5,184 nucleotides of DNA from Dehalococcoidia bacterium (GTDB lineage: Bacteria; Chloroflexota; Dehalococcoidia; Dehalococcoidales; JAUVZE01), in the NCBI GenBank assembly GCA_004376435.1, contig SOJS01000006.1, positions 1 through 5,184 on the forward strand. Reading direction: 5' to 3'. Shown here one piece after another: positions 1 through 5,184 of this stretch. Numbering within the stretch: position 1 is the first letter of the stretch; every line of letters begins with the position of its first letter. The position numbers and the translations under genes were made by a program. Under the pieces are notes generated by a model. It saw nothing but the letters and a program-made list of their open reading frames with translations, searched no databases and was not told the origin of the DNA.

Positions 1-282
1 AGCCTTGATTTTGGTGATTTGCATTTTGCTGTTTTCCACACCCCGGGCCATACCCCGGGCGGCATCTGTCTATCGGGGGCGGGGGTGGTGTTCAGCGGGG
101 ATACCCTGTTTCAAGGTAGCGTCGGCAGGACTGACTTACCCGGCAGCAGCTACCGCCAGATAATAGATAGCATTCAGGCCAAGCTGATGACGCTGCCCGA
201 TGATACGGCTGTCTACCCTGGTCATGGTCCCGAGACCACAATTGGCGCTCAGCGCCAGTCCAACCCTTACCTTCATGGTTAG
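1..282 (+). CDS. MBL-fold metallo-hydrolase, glyoxalase II-like (C-terminal fragment)
   Basis: The reading frame is open from base 1, so this is the last 93 residues of a gene that begins outside the window. Visible are three late metal-site motifs of the metallo-beta-lactamase fold: HTPGHTPGG (His17 of the fragment), FSGDTLF (Asp34) and YPGHGPET (His75). The early HxHxDH motif lies upstream, unseen. The stretch GRTDLPG followed by the YPGHGPETTIG ending resembles the small YcbL/YqgX-type hydrolases, which are related to glyoxalase II (hydroxyacylglutathione hydrolase) but whose substrates are mostly unknown. A cytoplasmic two-metal hydrolase is the likely role; true glyoxalase II activity should not be assumed. 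It ends with TAG at 280-282 and is convergent with hppA, overlapping it by 4 bases. The TTG at 19 is only an internal codon. The family call is confident, the substrate is not. Confidence 0.93.
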   Translation, partial: SLDFGDLHFAVFHTPGHTPGGICLSGAGVVFSGDTLFQGSVGRTDLPGSSYRQIIDSIQAKLMTLPDDTAVYPGHGPETTIGAQRQSNPYLHG

Positions 283-2294
283 TCTAGGGCAATCAGGGTG
301 ATGAAAATAGGTCCGAAGATGACAGCCACTTTACCCACCAGCTTTATCAGGATGTTCAGTGACGGTCCGGCTGTATCCTTAAACGGGTCACCCACGGTAT
401 CGCCGATAACGGCTGCTTTGTGAGCCTGGCTACCCTTACCCCCAAAGGCTCCAGCCTCAATATATTTCTTGGCATTATCCCAGGCACCGCCAGCGTTAGC
501 CATCATGACCGCCATCAGAAACCCGGTTACTAGTGCTCCCACCAGTAAACCGGCGACTGCTTCAGGCCCCAGGGTAAAGCCGAGGATAAGGGGCACTAAT
601 AGCACCAGAACTCCCGGCAGTAGCATTGACTTGAGCGCCCTTTTGGTGGCAATATCAACGCAGCTTACATAGTCAGGCTTGGCTTTGCCCTCCATCAGCC
701 CTTTGATTTCCCTAAACTGCCTCCTGACCTCGTTAACGATGGCAAAAGAGCCGTCGGCAACACCCTGCATTGCCAGGGCGCTGAAGATGAAGGTCAGCAT
801 ACCACCGATGAGCACGCCGGCAATGACGCTAACATTGGTCAGGCTGGCGATGTCAATATTGGCGACCGCAAAGTAGGTAGCCAGCCAGGCAAGTGATGCC
901 AGGGCGGCTGAGGCGATGGCAAAGCCTTTACCCAGTGCTGCCGTGGTGTTGCCCACGGCATCCAGGGCTTCACAGCGCTCCCTGACTTCTTTACCTAGCC
1001 CAGCCATCTGGGCAATACCGGCTGAGTTATCGGCTATCGGTCCGAAGCAGTCCATAGCCAGCAGCATCCCCAGATTAATCAGCATCCCCATAGAGGCGAT
1101 GGCTATCCCCAGCAGCCCGCCAAAGAGGTAGGCGAGCACAGTGGCGATAGCCACCAGAATTACAGGCAGAACAGTGCTCATCATGCCGGTGCCGATGCCT
1201 TCAATAATGGTAACGGCGGCACCGCTCTCAGCCGACTTGGCTATCTTCTTTGCCGGGCCGTGTTCTGCCGAGGTGAAGTATTCAGTTGCCTGCCCGATTA
1301 GGAAACCGGCGATTAAGCCGGATATCAGTGCCCAGAAAAGCCCCAGTTCACCGACATAACTGCGGATAATAAAGAAGCTGGCGATTATCATCAGGATGTT
1401 GCTGACATAGACGCCGGTGTTCATGGTGGCGTGTGCCTTGGCGACCTGCTTTTCAAATTTAGCCTCAACATCCTTCGGCCTCACAGAAAGAGCGCCGATA
1501 ATGGAAACAATAACGCCGACAGCGCCAAGCAGCAGCGGCAGAAACATACCCTTTACCGAGCCAAGGACGATGACACCTAAAACCATCGACGCCGCGATAG
1601 CCGAGACATAGGACTCATACAGGTCGGAGCCCATACCGGCAATATCACCGACATTATCACCGACATTATCGGCAATCACGGCTGGGTTTCTTGGGTCATC
1701 TTCAGGGATGCCCTTCTCCACCTTGCCCACTAGGTCAGCGCCGACATCGGCGCTCTTGGTGAAGATACCACCGCCGACTCTCAAAAAAAGGGCGACTGAA
1801 GAAGCGCCGAAGGCAAAGCCCAGCCAGACATGGGTGTCTTGCCAGATGAAAGCAATGATAGACAGCCCCAGCAGACCCAGGCCGACCACGGAAAAGCCCA
1901 TTACCGCCCCGCTGGAGAAGGCAATCTTTAGCCCTTTAGCCCAGCTGGTGATGGCGGCATTGGCGGTTCTGGCATTAGCCTTGGTGGCAATGCTCATCCC
2001 CAGGAAGCCAGCCAGAGCTGAGGTGACTGTGCCGCTGACATAGGCAATAGCCACCAAAGGCTTGGGTTCAATAAATATAGCCAGGATTATGAATATTACC
2101 ACGGTGAAGGCAGTCAGGGTTATAAACTCACGGCGCAGGAAAGCCATCGCTCCCTGGCGGATGGCTTGGGAGATTTCCCTCATCTTCTCATTGCCTTCAC
2201 TCTGGCGCAGGACGGTGGCTGTCAGATAGCCAACGAAACCCAAAGCCAGAACTCCAGCCACTAGGATAATTATCTGGAGCAGCCATGAGTCCAT
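279..2294 (-). CDS. hppA: Membrane-bound ion-translocating pyrophosphatase, K+-dependent type
   Basis: This 671-residue protein has the full length and about 16 hydrophobic segments expected of membrane pyrophosphatases, which hydrolyse cytosolic PPi and pump H+ or Na+ out of the cell. The family's catalytic signatures are intact: DVGADLVGKVE (183-193), DDPRNPAVIADNVGDNVGD (199-217), a second acidic cluster GPIADNSAG (418-426), and the C-terminal GGAWDNAKKYIE (602-613) and GDTVGDPFKDTAGPSLN (631-647). The potassium-class determinant reads GNTTAALGKG (448-457), with Ala452 and Gly455 where K+-independent enzymes carry Lys and Thr, so K+ dependence is predicted. Glu227 in SDLYESY is the helix 6 position discussed for ion selectivity, but it occurs in both Na+ and bacterial H+ pumps, so the ion is undecided. 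The ATG at 2294 has a near-perfect AGGAGGT site 7 bases upstream. The gene is separated from the upstream translin gene by 126 bases containing a terminator. Confidence 0.98.
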   Translation of the reverse strand: MDSWLLQIIILVAGVLALGFVGYLTATVLRQSEGNEKMREISQAIRQGAMAFLRREFITLTAFTVVIFIILAIFIEPKPLVAIAYVSGTVTSALAGFLGMSIATKANARTANAAITSWAKGLKIAFSSGAVMGFSVVGLGLLGLSIIAFIWQDTHVWLGFAFGASSVALFLRVGGGIFTKSADVGADLVGKVEKGIPEDDPRNPAVIADNVGDNVGDIAGMGSDLYESYVSAIAASMVLGVIVLGSVKGMFLPLLLGAVGVIVSIIGALSVRPKDVEAKFEKQVAKAHATMNTGVYVSNILMIIASFFIIRSYVGELGLFWALISGLIAGFLIGQATEYFTSAEHGPAKKIAKSAESGAAVTIIEGIGTGMMSTVLPVILVAIATVLAYLFGGLLGIAIASMGMLINLGMLLAMDCFGPIADNSAGIAQMAGLGKEVRERCEALDAVGNTTAALGKGFAIASAALASLAWLATYFAVANIDIASLTNVSVIAGVLIGGMLTFIFSALAMQGVADGSFAIVNEVRRQFREIKGLMEGKAKPDYVSCVDIATKRALKSMLLPGVLVLLVPLILGFTLGPEAVAGLLVGALVTGFLMAVMMANAGGAWDNAKKYIEAGAFGGKGSQAHKAAVIGDTVGDPFKDTAGPSLNILIKLVGKVAVIFGPIFITLIALD

Positions 2295-2301
2295 TAAGCT
2301 A

Positions 2302-2308
2302 ACCTCCT
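2302..2308 (-). promoter_or_regulatory. Strong ribosome binding site of hppA
   Basis: The minus strand reads AGGAGGT, 7 bases before the hppA ATG. It is the best Shine-Dalgarno match in the window and fixes the hppA start. It suggests high translation, as expected for an abundant membrane pump. Confidence 0.85.
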
Positions 2309-2330
2309 ATAAAACCATTGCCTTTATCAC

Positions 2331-2356
2331 AAAAAGAAAAGGTTGATTGCTCAACC
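2331..2356 (-). terminator. Rho-independent terminator after the translin-family gene
   Basis: On the minus strand GGTTGA, loop GCAA, TCAACC forms a perfect 6-bp stem (2341-2356), extendable by one A-T pair using the flanking bases. The loop is a GNRA tetraloop. It is followed directly by the T-rich tract TTTTCTTTTT (2340-2331). It lies 65 bases past the translin stop codon and would end the rnhB-yraN-thiD2E-translin transcript. The stem is short and only half GC, so some read-through into hppA is likely. On the plus strand the T-tract is absent, so it should act only on the minus strand. Confidence 0.7.
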
Positions 2357-2378
2357 TGTCCCCTAGCTGAGTCAGTTT

Positions 2379-2412
2379 ATTATATCTGCCGCCAAAGGTC
2401 AATACTAGTCAA
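2379..2412 (-). promoter_or_regulatory. Possible hppA promoter
   Basis: The minus strand has a perfect -10 hexamer TATAAT (2384-2379). Two -35-like hexamers lie upstream: TTGACT (2412-2407), 22 bases away, and TTGACC (2402-2397), 12 bases away. Neither is at the usual 16-18 bases, and there is no TG extension before the -10 box. The expected start near 2371 falls in the small palindrome CTGAGTCAG (2367-2375). hppA needs some promoter after the operon terminator, or read-through. However, this box lies before the terminator, so its transcript would have to pass the hairpin. It is plausible but unproven. Confidence 0.35.
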
Positions 2413-2420
2413 CAATCTCA

Positions 2421-3065
2421 TCAGCAGGAAGATTTTTCTTCAAATTCACCTAATCTGCTCTCCAACTCTTTCTGCCTGACGGCTAGTGTCAGGTCACCGC
2501 GCGTCTTTTCCAGGACACCACGCACCATGTCAGTGGTGCGGCGCAGGCCGCCGGTTATGGCATCGGGAAAGTCCATGGTGACTAAAACGCCATAGATGTC
2601 ATCCATGGCTTCCAGCAGCTCCTCGCCTCGGGAGAGGTCGCCCCGCCTCATGCTGTCCAGAAGGTACCGCCGCAGTTCGCCCACCGCCTCCCCCAGCCCG
2701 TTCAGGTAGGCAGCATGGTCAACGCCGAGCTCATCAGGACGGGGAAGCGGCTCCGCCCTTACCACAGCCAGGGTAACGCTGCCCTCAACAAACTCCTTCT
2801 GGGCATCCCTGACAAAGCCTCTGCCCTCAAGCTCACGACAGTCGGCGAGGGCGTTCTTTATCTCATCAAGGAGGCTGCTGGCGGCAGCCAGCCCTTTTTT
2901 AGCCCGGTCAAACTGCTGGCGGTGGATGGCACGAATAGCCTGGCTGGAGTTGCGGATGACATCACGGCACAGGGGCAGTACCTTTTCTCTGGTGGCATCC
3001 TTGGCCGAGAAGTCGGCTCGTATCTGGTCGGCGATTGACTGCAGGTTGTCAGTCGGCTTTTTCAT
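2421..3065 (-). CDS. Translin/TRAX-family protein, possible RNA-processing factor
   Basis: This 214-residue, helix-rich soluble protein fits the translin fold (families are about 200-230 residues). The N-terminal REKVLPLCRDVIRNSSQAIRAIHR (27-50) matches the REK...SR..I..S..AI..LHR pattern of translins. Next comes KEFVEG (90-95), equivalent to QE(F/Y)VEA in TRAX, then the YLNGLGEAVGELRR signature (120-133), then DSMRRGDL and a charged C-terminal helix. Glu91 and Glu94, and Glu126 and Glu130, occupy the places of the acidic residues I recall as forming the TRAX RNase site, with Glu126 in place of Asp. Human and fly C3PO (translin-TRAX) and an archaeal TRAX-like protein are RNA-binding octamers with RNase activity. 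Here, RNA cleavage is inference. The ATG at 3065 is chosen over TTG at 3077 because GAGGT lies 5 bases before it and the TTG overlaps that site. The gene starts 17 bases inside thiD2-thiE, so translation is probably coupled. Confidence 0.85.
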   Translation of the reverse strand: MKKPTDNLQSIADQIRADFSAKDATREKVLPLCRDVIRNSSQAIRAIHRQQFDRAKKGLAAASSLLDEIKNALADCRELEGRGFVRDAQKEFVEGSVTLAVVRAEPLPRPDELGVDHAAYLNGLGEAVGELRRYLLDSMRRGDLSRGEELLEAMDDIYGVLVTMDFPDAITGGLRRTTDMVRGVLEKTRGDLTLAVRQKELESRLGEFEEKSSC

Positions 3066-4122
3066 CTGATACCTCAAATCTGGCGGTTATTTTTCGGGCT
3101 GCTTCTTGTGGCGACTCCGCCTCCAGCAGGGCGCTAATCATAGCTACTGAGTTGGCACCAGCGGCTATGACATCGGCGGCATTGTCCTCATTTATACCGC
3201 CAATGGCAACCAGAGGCAGGGATGTCGCCTGTCTCACCTGGCGCAGCCTCTCCAGGCCAACCACCTTGGCTGTCTCCTTGGAAGTGGTCGGGTAGATTGA
3301 GCCGACGGCAATATAGTCCGCCCCCTCCTCCTCAGCCGTCCTAGCCCGGCGGACGCTCCTTGCCGAAACGCCCACCATTTTGTCAATCGGCAGTAGCTGG
3401 CGGGCGACCTTAACCGGCAGGTCATCCTGACCCAGGTGCAGCCCATCAGCATCACAAGCTAGGGCGATATCAAGGTAGTCGTTGACTATAAAGAGCACAT
3501 TCTGCTCGGCGCATAATTTCCTTAGCTGGCGAGCTAGTGCCAGCAGCTCTTTTCTGTTAAGCAGTTTATCGCGCAGTTGAACCACCTTGGCGCCGCCGCT
3601 GATTATCTGGCTGGCGACCTCAAGGTGGCGGCGCCCCTTTAAAGCTTGACTGTCGATAATGGCATAAAGACCGCTAATACGCCTTGCCTTATCCCGCCGC
3701 AGTAATCGGGAGAGCAGGACTTGCTCTAAAGTGTAGAGGGCAAAGCGAGCCTGCTTGAACTTTTCCCCGTCAAATTTGCCCCCCGCCATCTTGGCTATTT
3801 CCTCTATTACTCTCAGCGACTGCTGCACCCTTCTTGAGTTAGCCACTATCATTGTCGGCAGCCCCCGCACTCCCTCCCCAGCCACCTCAATATCAACGCC
3901 AACATCAGCCTCGGCATCCCGTGCCTCAAGGAGCTGCTGGTTAAATGATTGGTCACCTCTTATCAGGTCATGGCGCATCGTTTTTAGTTTTTCGGTTAAG
4001 CTGGCATCATTAAGCTGGAGTCGAGCCAGGTCTTCCAGAAGACGAAGCCCCTCACCGATGCGATTTAGGTTGGCGTCAATAATGCGCCAGGTTGATTTTG
4101 GCATTGCCTCGGCTGCAGCCAT
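3049..4122 (-). CDS. thiE: ThiD2-ThiE fusion: HMP-phosphate kinase and thiamine phosphate synthase
   Basis: This is a two-domain cytoplasmic thiamine enzyme of 357 residues, compared with about 210 for ThiE alone. Residues about 11-140 match the ThiD2 domain: WRIIDANLNRIGEGLRLLED, MRHDL, RDAEADVGVDIE and ANSRRVQQSLRVIEE. ThiD2 has been described as a kinase acting on HMP-phosphate but not free HMP, often fused to ThiE. Residues about 150-345 are the ThiE TIM barrel: VQLRDK (181-186), VNDYLDIAL (213-221), HLGQDD (229-234), GVSARS (251-256), GSIYPTTSKETAK (274-286) and AIGGI (306-310). ThiE joins HMP-PP with the thiazole phosphate, giving thiamine phosphate and PPi. So the chain would make HMP-PP and then use it. 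The ATG at 4122 has GAGGAGG 8 bases upstream; the GTG two codons earlier (4128) is too close to that site. It lies 58 bases after yraN and overlaps the translin gene by 17 bases. No TPP riboswitch is seen before it. Confidence 0.95.
   Translation of the reverse strand: MAAAEAMPKSTWRIIDANLNRIGEGLRLLEDLARLQLNDASLTEKLKTMRHDLIRGDQSFNQQLLEARDAEADVGVDIEVAGEGVRGLPTMIVANSRRVQQSLRVIEEIAKMAGGKFDGEKFKQARFALYTLEQVLLSRLLRRDKARRISGLYAIIDSQALKGRRHLEVASQIISGGAKVVQLRDKLLNRKELLALARQLRKLCAEQNVLFIVNDYLDIALACDADGLHLGQDDLPVKVARQLLPIDKMVGVSARSVRRARTAEEEGADYIAVGSIYPTTSKETAKVVGLERLRQVRQATSLPLVAIGGINEDNAADVIAAGANSVAMISALLEAESPQEAARKITARFEVSDEKAD
3071..3075 (-). promoter_or_regulatory. Ribosome binding site deciding the translin-family start
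   Basis: The minus strand reads GAGGT 5 bases before the ATG at 3065, inside the final codons of thiD2-thiE. The alternative in-frame TTG at 3077-3075 shares bases with this site and has no purine-rich site of its own, so the shorter form is preferred. Confidence 0.65.
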
Positions 4123-4130
4123 ATTCACCG

Positions 4131-4137
4131 CCTCCTC
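4131..4137 (-). promoter_or_regulatory. Ribosome binding site deciding the thiD2-thiE start
   Basis: The minus strand reads GAGGAGG, 8 bases before the ATG at 4122 and only 2 bases before the GTG at 4128. The spacing selects the ATG. Confidence 0.75.
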
Positions 4138-4146
4138 TGGCAGTTA

Positions 4147-4176
4147 ATTCTAGCATAGCCAAGGTTGGGCAGTAAA
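4147..4176 (-). promoter_or_regulatory. Possible internal promoter for thiD2-thiE
   Basis: On the minus strand, TTTACT (4176-4171) and TAGAAT (4152-4147) are 18 bases apart, and TG one base before the second hexamer makes an extended -10. TAGAAT matches the consensus at five of six bases and TTTACT at four of six. A start about 7 bases further on would give a leader of roughly 20 bases holding the GAGGAGG site. It fits the 58-base gap, but the evidence is only motif matching. Confidence 0.3.
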
Positions 4177-4180
4177 GCTG

Positions 4181-4543
4181 TCAGCCGCCGACGGCATTCT
4201 CAATAAGCTCAATGCGGTCTGGCTTCCCCTTCTGGTTGAGCTCTATGGCGACAACATCAATGCGCCATAGCCGGGGCAGGTTGTGGTGGGCTTGCCGATA
4301 GTAGGCAGCCACCGCCCTTAACTTTGCCATTTTAAGCGGTGTGATTGATTCTTCGGGACAGCCAAACTCAAGGCTGGTTTTGGTTCTTACCTCAATAAAG
4401 ACCAGATGGTCTCTATATCTGGCGACGATATCAATCTCGCCCTCGGGGCAGCGGTAGTTGCTTTCTGTAATGCGGTAGCCTTTCTTTTTCAGGAAGTCCC
4501 GAGCCAGTTTTTCACCCAGGATACCAACATCTCGGCGTTTCAT
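4181..4543 (-). CDS. yraN: YraN / UPF0102 family, endonuclease-fold protein
   Basis: This is a complete 120-residue protein, the normal length for UPF0102. It shows the family's layout: an N-terminal helix GEKLARDFLKKKGYRI with Glu11, then SNYRCPEGEIDIVARYRDHL with Glu36 and Asp38, then VFIEVRTK with Glu51. The Asp38...Glu51-Val-Arg53 arrangement is the PD-(D/E)XK nuclease core, with Arg in the usual Lys position, a variation I recall as common in this family. The family resembles Holliday junction resolvases and is often predicted to be a nuclease, but its physiological role is poorly known. It starts at ATG 4543, 11 bases after the rnhB stop, and an in-frame stop just upstream excludes a longer form. 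There is no clear Shine-Dalgarno site, only AAGAA, so translation may depend on ribosomes finishing rnhB. The rnhB-yraN pairing is common in bacteria. Confidence 0.95.
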   Translation of the reverse strand: MKRRDVGILGEKLARDFLKKKGYRITESNYRCPEGEIDIVARYRDHLVFIEVRTKTSLEFGCPEESITPLKMAKLRAVAAYYRQAHHNLPRLWRIDVVAIELNQKGKPDRIELIENAVGG

Positions 4544-4549
4544 TTCTTG

Positions 4550-4562
4550 ATAAGTTACTTAT
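4550..4562. repeat. 13-bp perfect palindrome at the rnhB-yraN junction
   Basis: ATAAGT-T-ACTTAT is an uninterrupted inverted repeat with a single central base. It covers the rnhB TAA stop (4555-4557) and ends 7 bases before the yraN ATG. It is AT-rich and the one-base centre cannot form a good RNA hairpin. It could be a small protein-binding site or chance. Confidence 0.4.
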
Positions 4563-5184
4563 GGATTAAATCCCTGACTGGTCTGAAGGATTGGCGGTGG
4601 ATGGGCGACAGCCCCAAGCGGCGCAGGCAGTTAAGGTGCTCTCTGGTGCCGTAGCCCTTGTGCTGCGCCAGCCCATAACCAGGGTGAATTTGGTCAAGCT
4701 CTATCATCAGACGGTCTCTGGTCACCTTGGCCACTATGGAGGCACAGGCAATAGATAGAGACAGGCTATCGCCGTTCTTTATCCCCCTTTGGGGCAGCGG
4801 CACCTCGGGGAGGAGCATGTAGTCTATGAGCAGGGACTGGGGTGGTGGCGAAAGCCGGGATATGGCTAGTTTCATCGCTAGTCTGGTGGCTTTTATTATC
4901 CCTTGGGCATCTACTACCCGGTGCGGCACGGCGCCAATGCCGACCGAGATGGCTGTCTGGTGGATATGATGAAACAGAAGCTGGCGTCTGGTTGGGCTCA
5001 ACTGCTTGCTGTCCTTTACCTGGGAAAGCCAGGGAGTGTCCATGCGGCGGGGCAGGATGACGGCGGCGGCAACCACCGGACCGGCTAGGGCGCCACGACC
5101 GACCTCGTCAACACCAGCAATCAGCCAGTAGCCCTGCGCCTCAAGCCTTTCTTCTTCAGCAAAGGATGGTAGCTGGTTATATTT
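4555..5184 (-). CDS. rnhB: Ribonuclease HII (start beyond right edge)
   Basis: The frame is open to the window edge, giving 209 C-terminal residues; family lengths suggest only a few N-terminal residues are missing. RNase HII cuts the RNA strand of RNA-DNA hybrids and single ribonucleotides in DNA, clearing replication primers and misincorporated ribonucleotides. In fragment numbering, GVDEVGRGALAGPV (24-37) carries the first metal ligands Asp26 and Glu27 and the GRG motif that reads the 2'-OH. VKDSKQLS (56-63) is the conserved DSK loop. LIDYMLLP holds Asp121, and KVTRDRLM (153-160) holds Asp157, completing the four acidic residues. AQHKGYGTREHL (173-184) and HRQSFRPV (196-203) complete the family pattern. 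Asp121 is followed by Tyr where many relatives have Gly, a small oddity. A shorter reading from GTG at 5076 would lose the active site and is wrong. It is upstream of yraN in the same operon. Confidence 0.97.
   Translation of the reverse strand, partial: KYNQLPSFAEEERLEAQGYWLIAGVDEVGRGALAGPVVAAAVILPRRMDTPWLSQVKDSKQLSPTRRQLLFHHIHQTAISVGIGAVPHRVVDAQGIIKATRLAMKLAISRLSPPPQSLLIDYMLLPEVPLPQRGIKNGDSLSLSIACASIVAKVTRDRLMIELDQIHPGYGLAQHKGYGTREHLNCLRRLGLSPIHRQSFRPVRDLIHK

Noticed and set aside
42..60. Direct repeat of ACCCCGGGC
   Set aside because: It encodes the HTPGHTPG metal-binding motif of the hydrolase and is a coding coincidence.
243..257. GC-rich hairpin TGGCGC-TCA-GCGCCA near the convergent gene ends
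   Set aside because: No T-tract follows it on either strand and it lies inside coding sequence, so it is not a supported terminator.
1643..1666. Perfect 12-bp tandem repeat, two copies
   Set aside because: It encodes the conserved DNVGDNVGD catalytic motif of hppA; the protein repeat is a family feature, so the DNA repeat needs no other explanation.
1708..2043. 111-codon open frame on the plus strand
   Set aside because: It is antisense to hppA codons, has no ribosome site or recognisable domain, and its composition follows from the opposite strand.
2715..3038. 107-codon open frame on the plus strand
   Set aside because: It lies fully antisense to the translin-family gene, which has clear family motifs.
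3755..4147. 130-codon open frame on the plus strand
   Set aside because: It is antisense to the ThiD2 domain, has a Ser/Arg-rich shadow composition and no family motif.
4123..4180. Search for a TPP riboswitch before thiD2-thiE
   Set aside because: The gap is shorter than a TPP aptamer and no conserved CTGAGA-type core was seen there or in the adjacent end of yraN.
1..5184. Search for mobile elements, CRISPR arrays, tRNA or rRNA genes and a new defence-type system
   Set aside because: Coding sequence fills nearly all the window with intact conserved genes; no array-like repeats, transposase motifs or RNA gene signatures were visible.

Overview
The window holds six protein-coding genes and almost no spare DNA. 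Five lie on the minus strand. Reading down in coordinate, in their direction of transcription, they are: rnhB (RNase HII, its first residues cut off by the right edge), yraN (UPF0102 nuclease-fold protein), a thiD2-thiE fusion for thiamine phosphate synthesis, a translin/TRAX-family protein, and hppA (membrane proton- or sodium-pumping pyrophosphatase). The sixth is the C-terminal part of a glyoxalase II-like metallo-beta-lactamase-fold hydrolase on the plus strand. It enters from the left edge and meets hppA tail to tail, the two stop codons sharing bases.

The organism is a bacterium with moderately GC-rich DNA, good Shine-Dalgarno sites and tightly packed genes. The combination of a prokaryotic translin-family protein, a ThiD2-ThiE fusion and a K+-dependent type membrane pyrophosphatase suggests an anaerobic lineage. 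My best guess is Chloroflexota, class Dehalococcoidia. That guess rests on remembered family distributions, not on a search.

Layout: 1-282 is the hydrolase fragment. 279-2294 is hppA. 2295-2420 is the only intergenic stretch of more than 100 bases; it carries a hairpin plus T-tract terminator for the upstream operon, a perfect -10 box with poorly spaced -35 candidates, and a very strong hppA ribosome binding site. 2421-3065 is the translin-family gene, whose start lies inside the end of thiD2-thiE. 3049-4122 is thiD2-thiE. 4123-4180 is a short gap with a possible extended -10 promoter. 4181-4543 is yraN, and 4555-5184 is rnhB.

Functionally, rnhB and yraN are a housekeeping nucleic-acid pair that often travel together. 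ThiD2-ThiE would carry out two consecutive thiamine steps in one chain. The translin-like protein keeps acidic residues matching those I recall as catalytic in TRAX, so it could be an RNase, although its role here is unknown. HppA would couple cytosolic pyrophosphate hydrolysis to ion pumping; ThiE releases pyrophosphate, but so do many reactions, and a specific link is not supported. No mobile element, CRISPR array, RNA gene or wholly new system was seen. The translin-family gene and the hppA leader are the parts most worth a second look.
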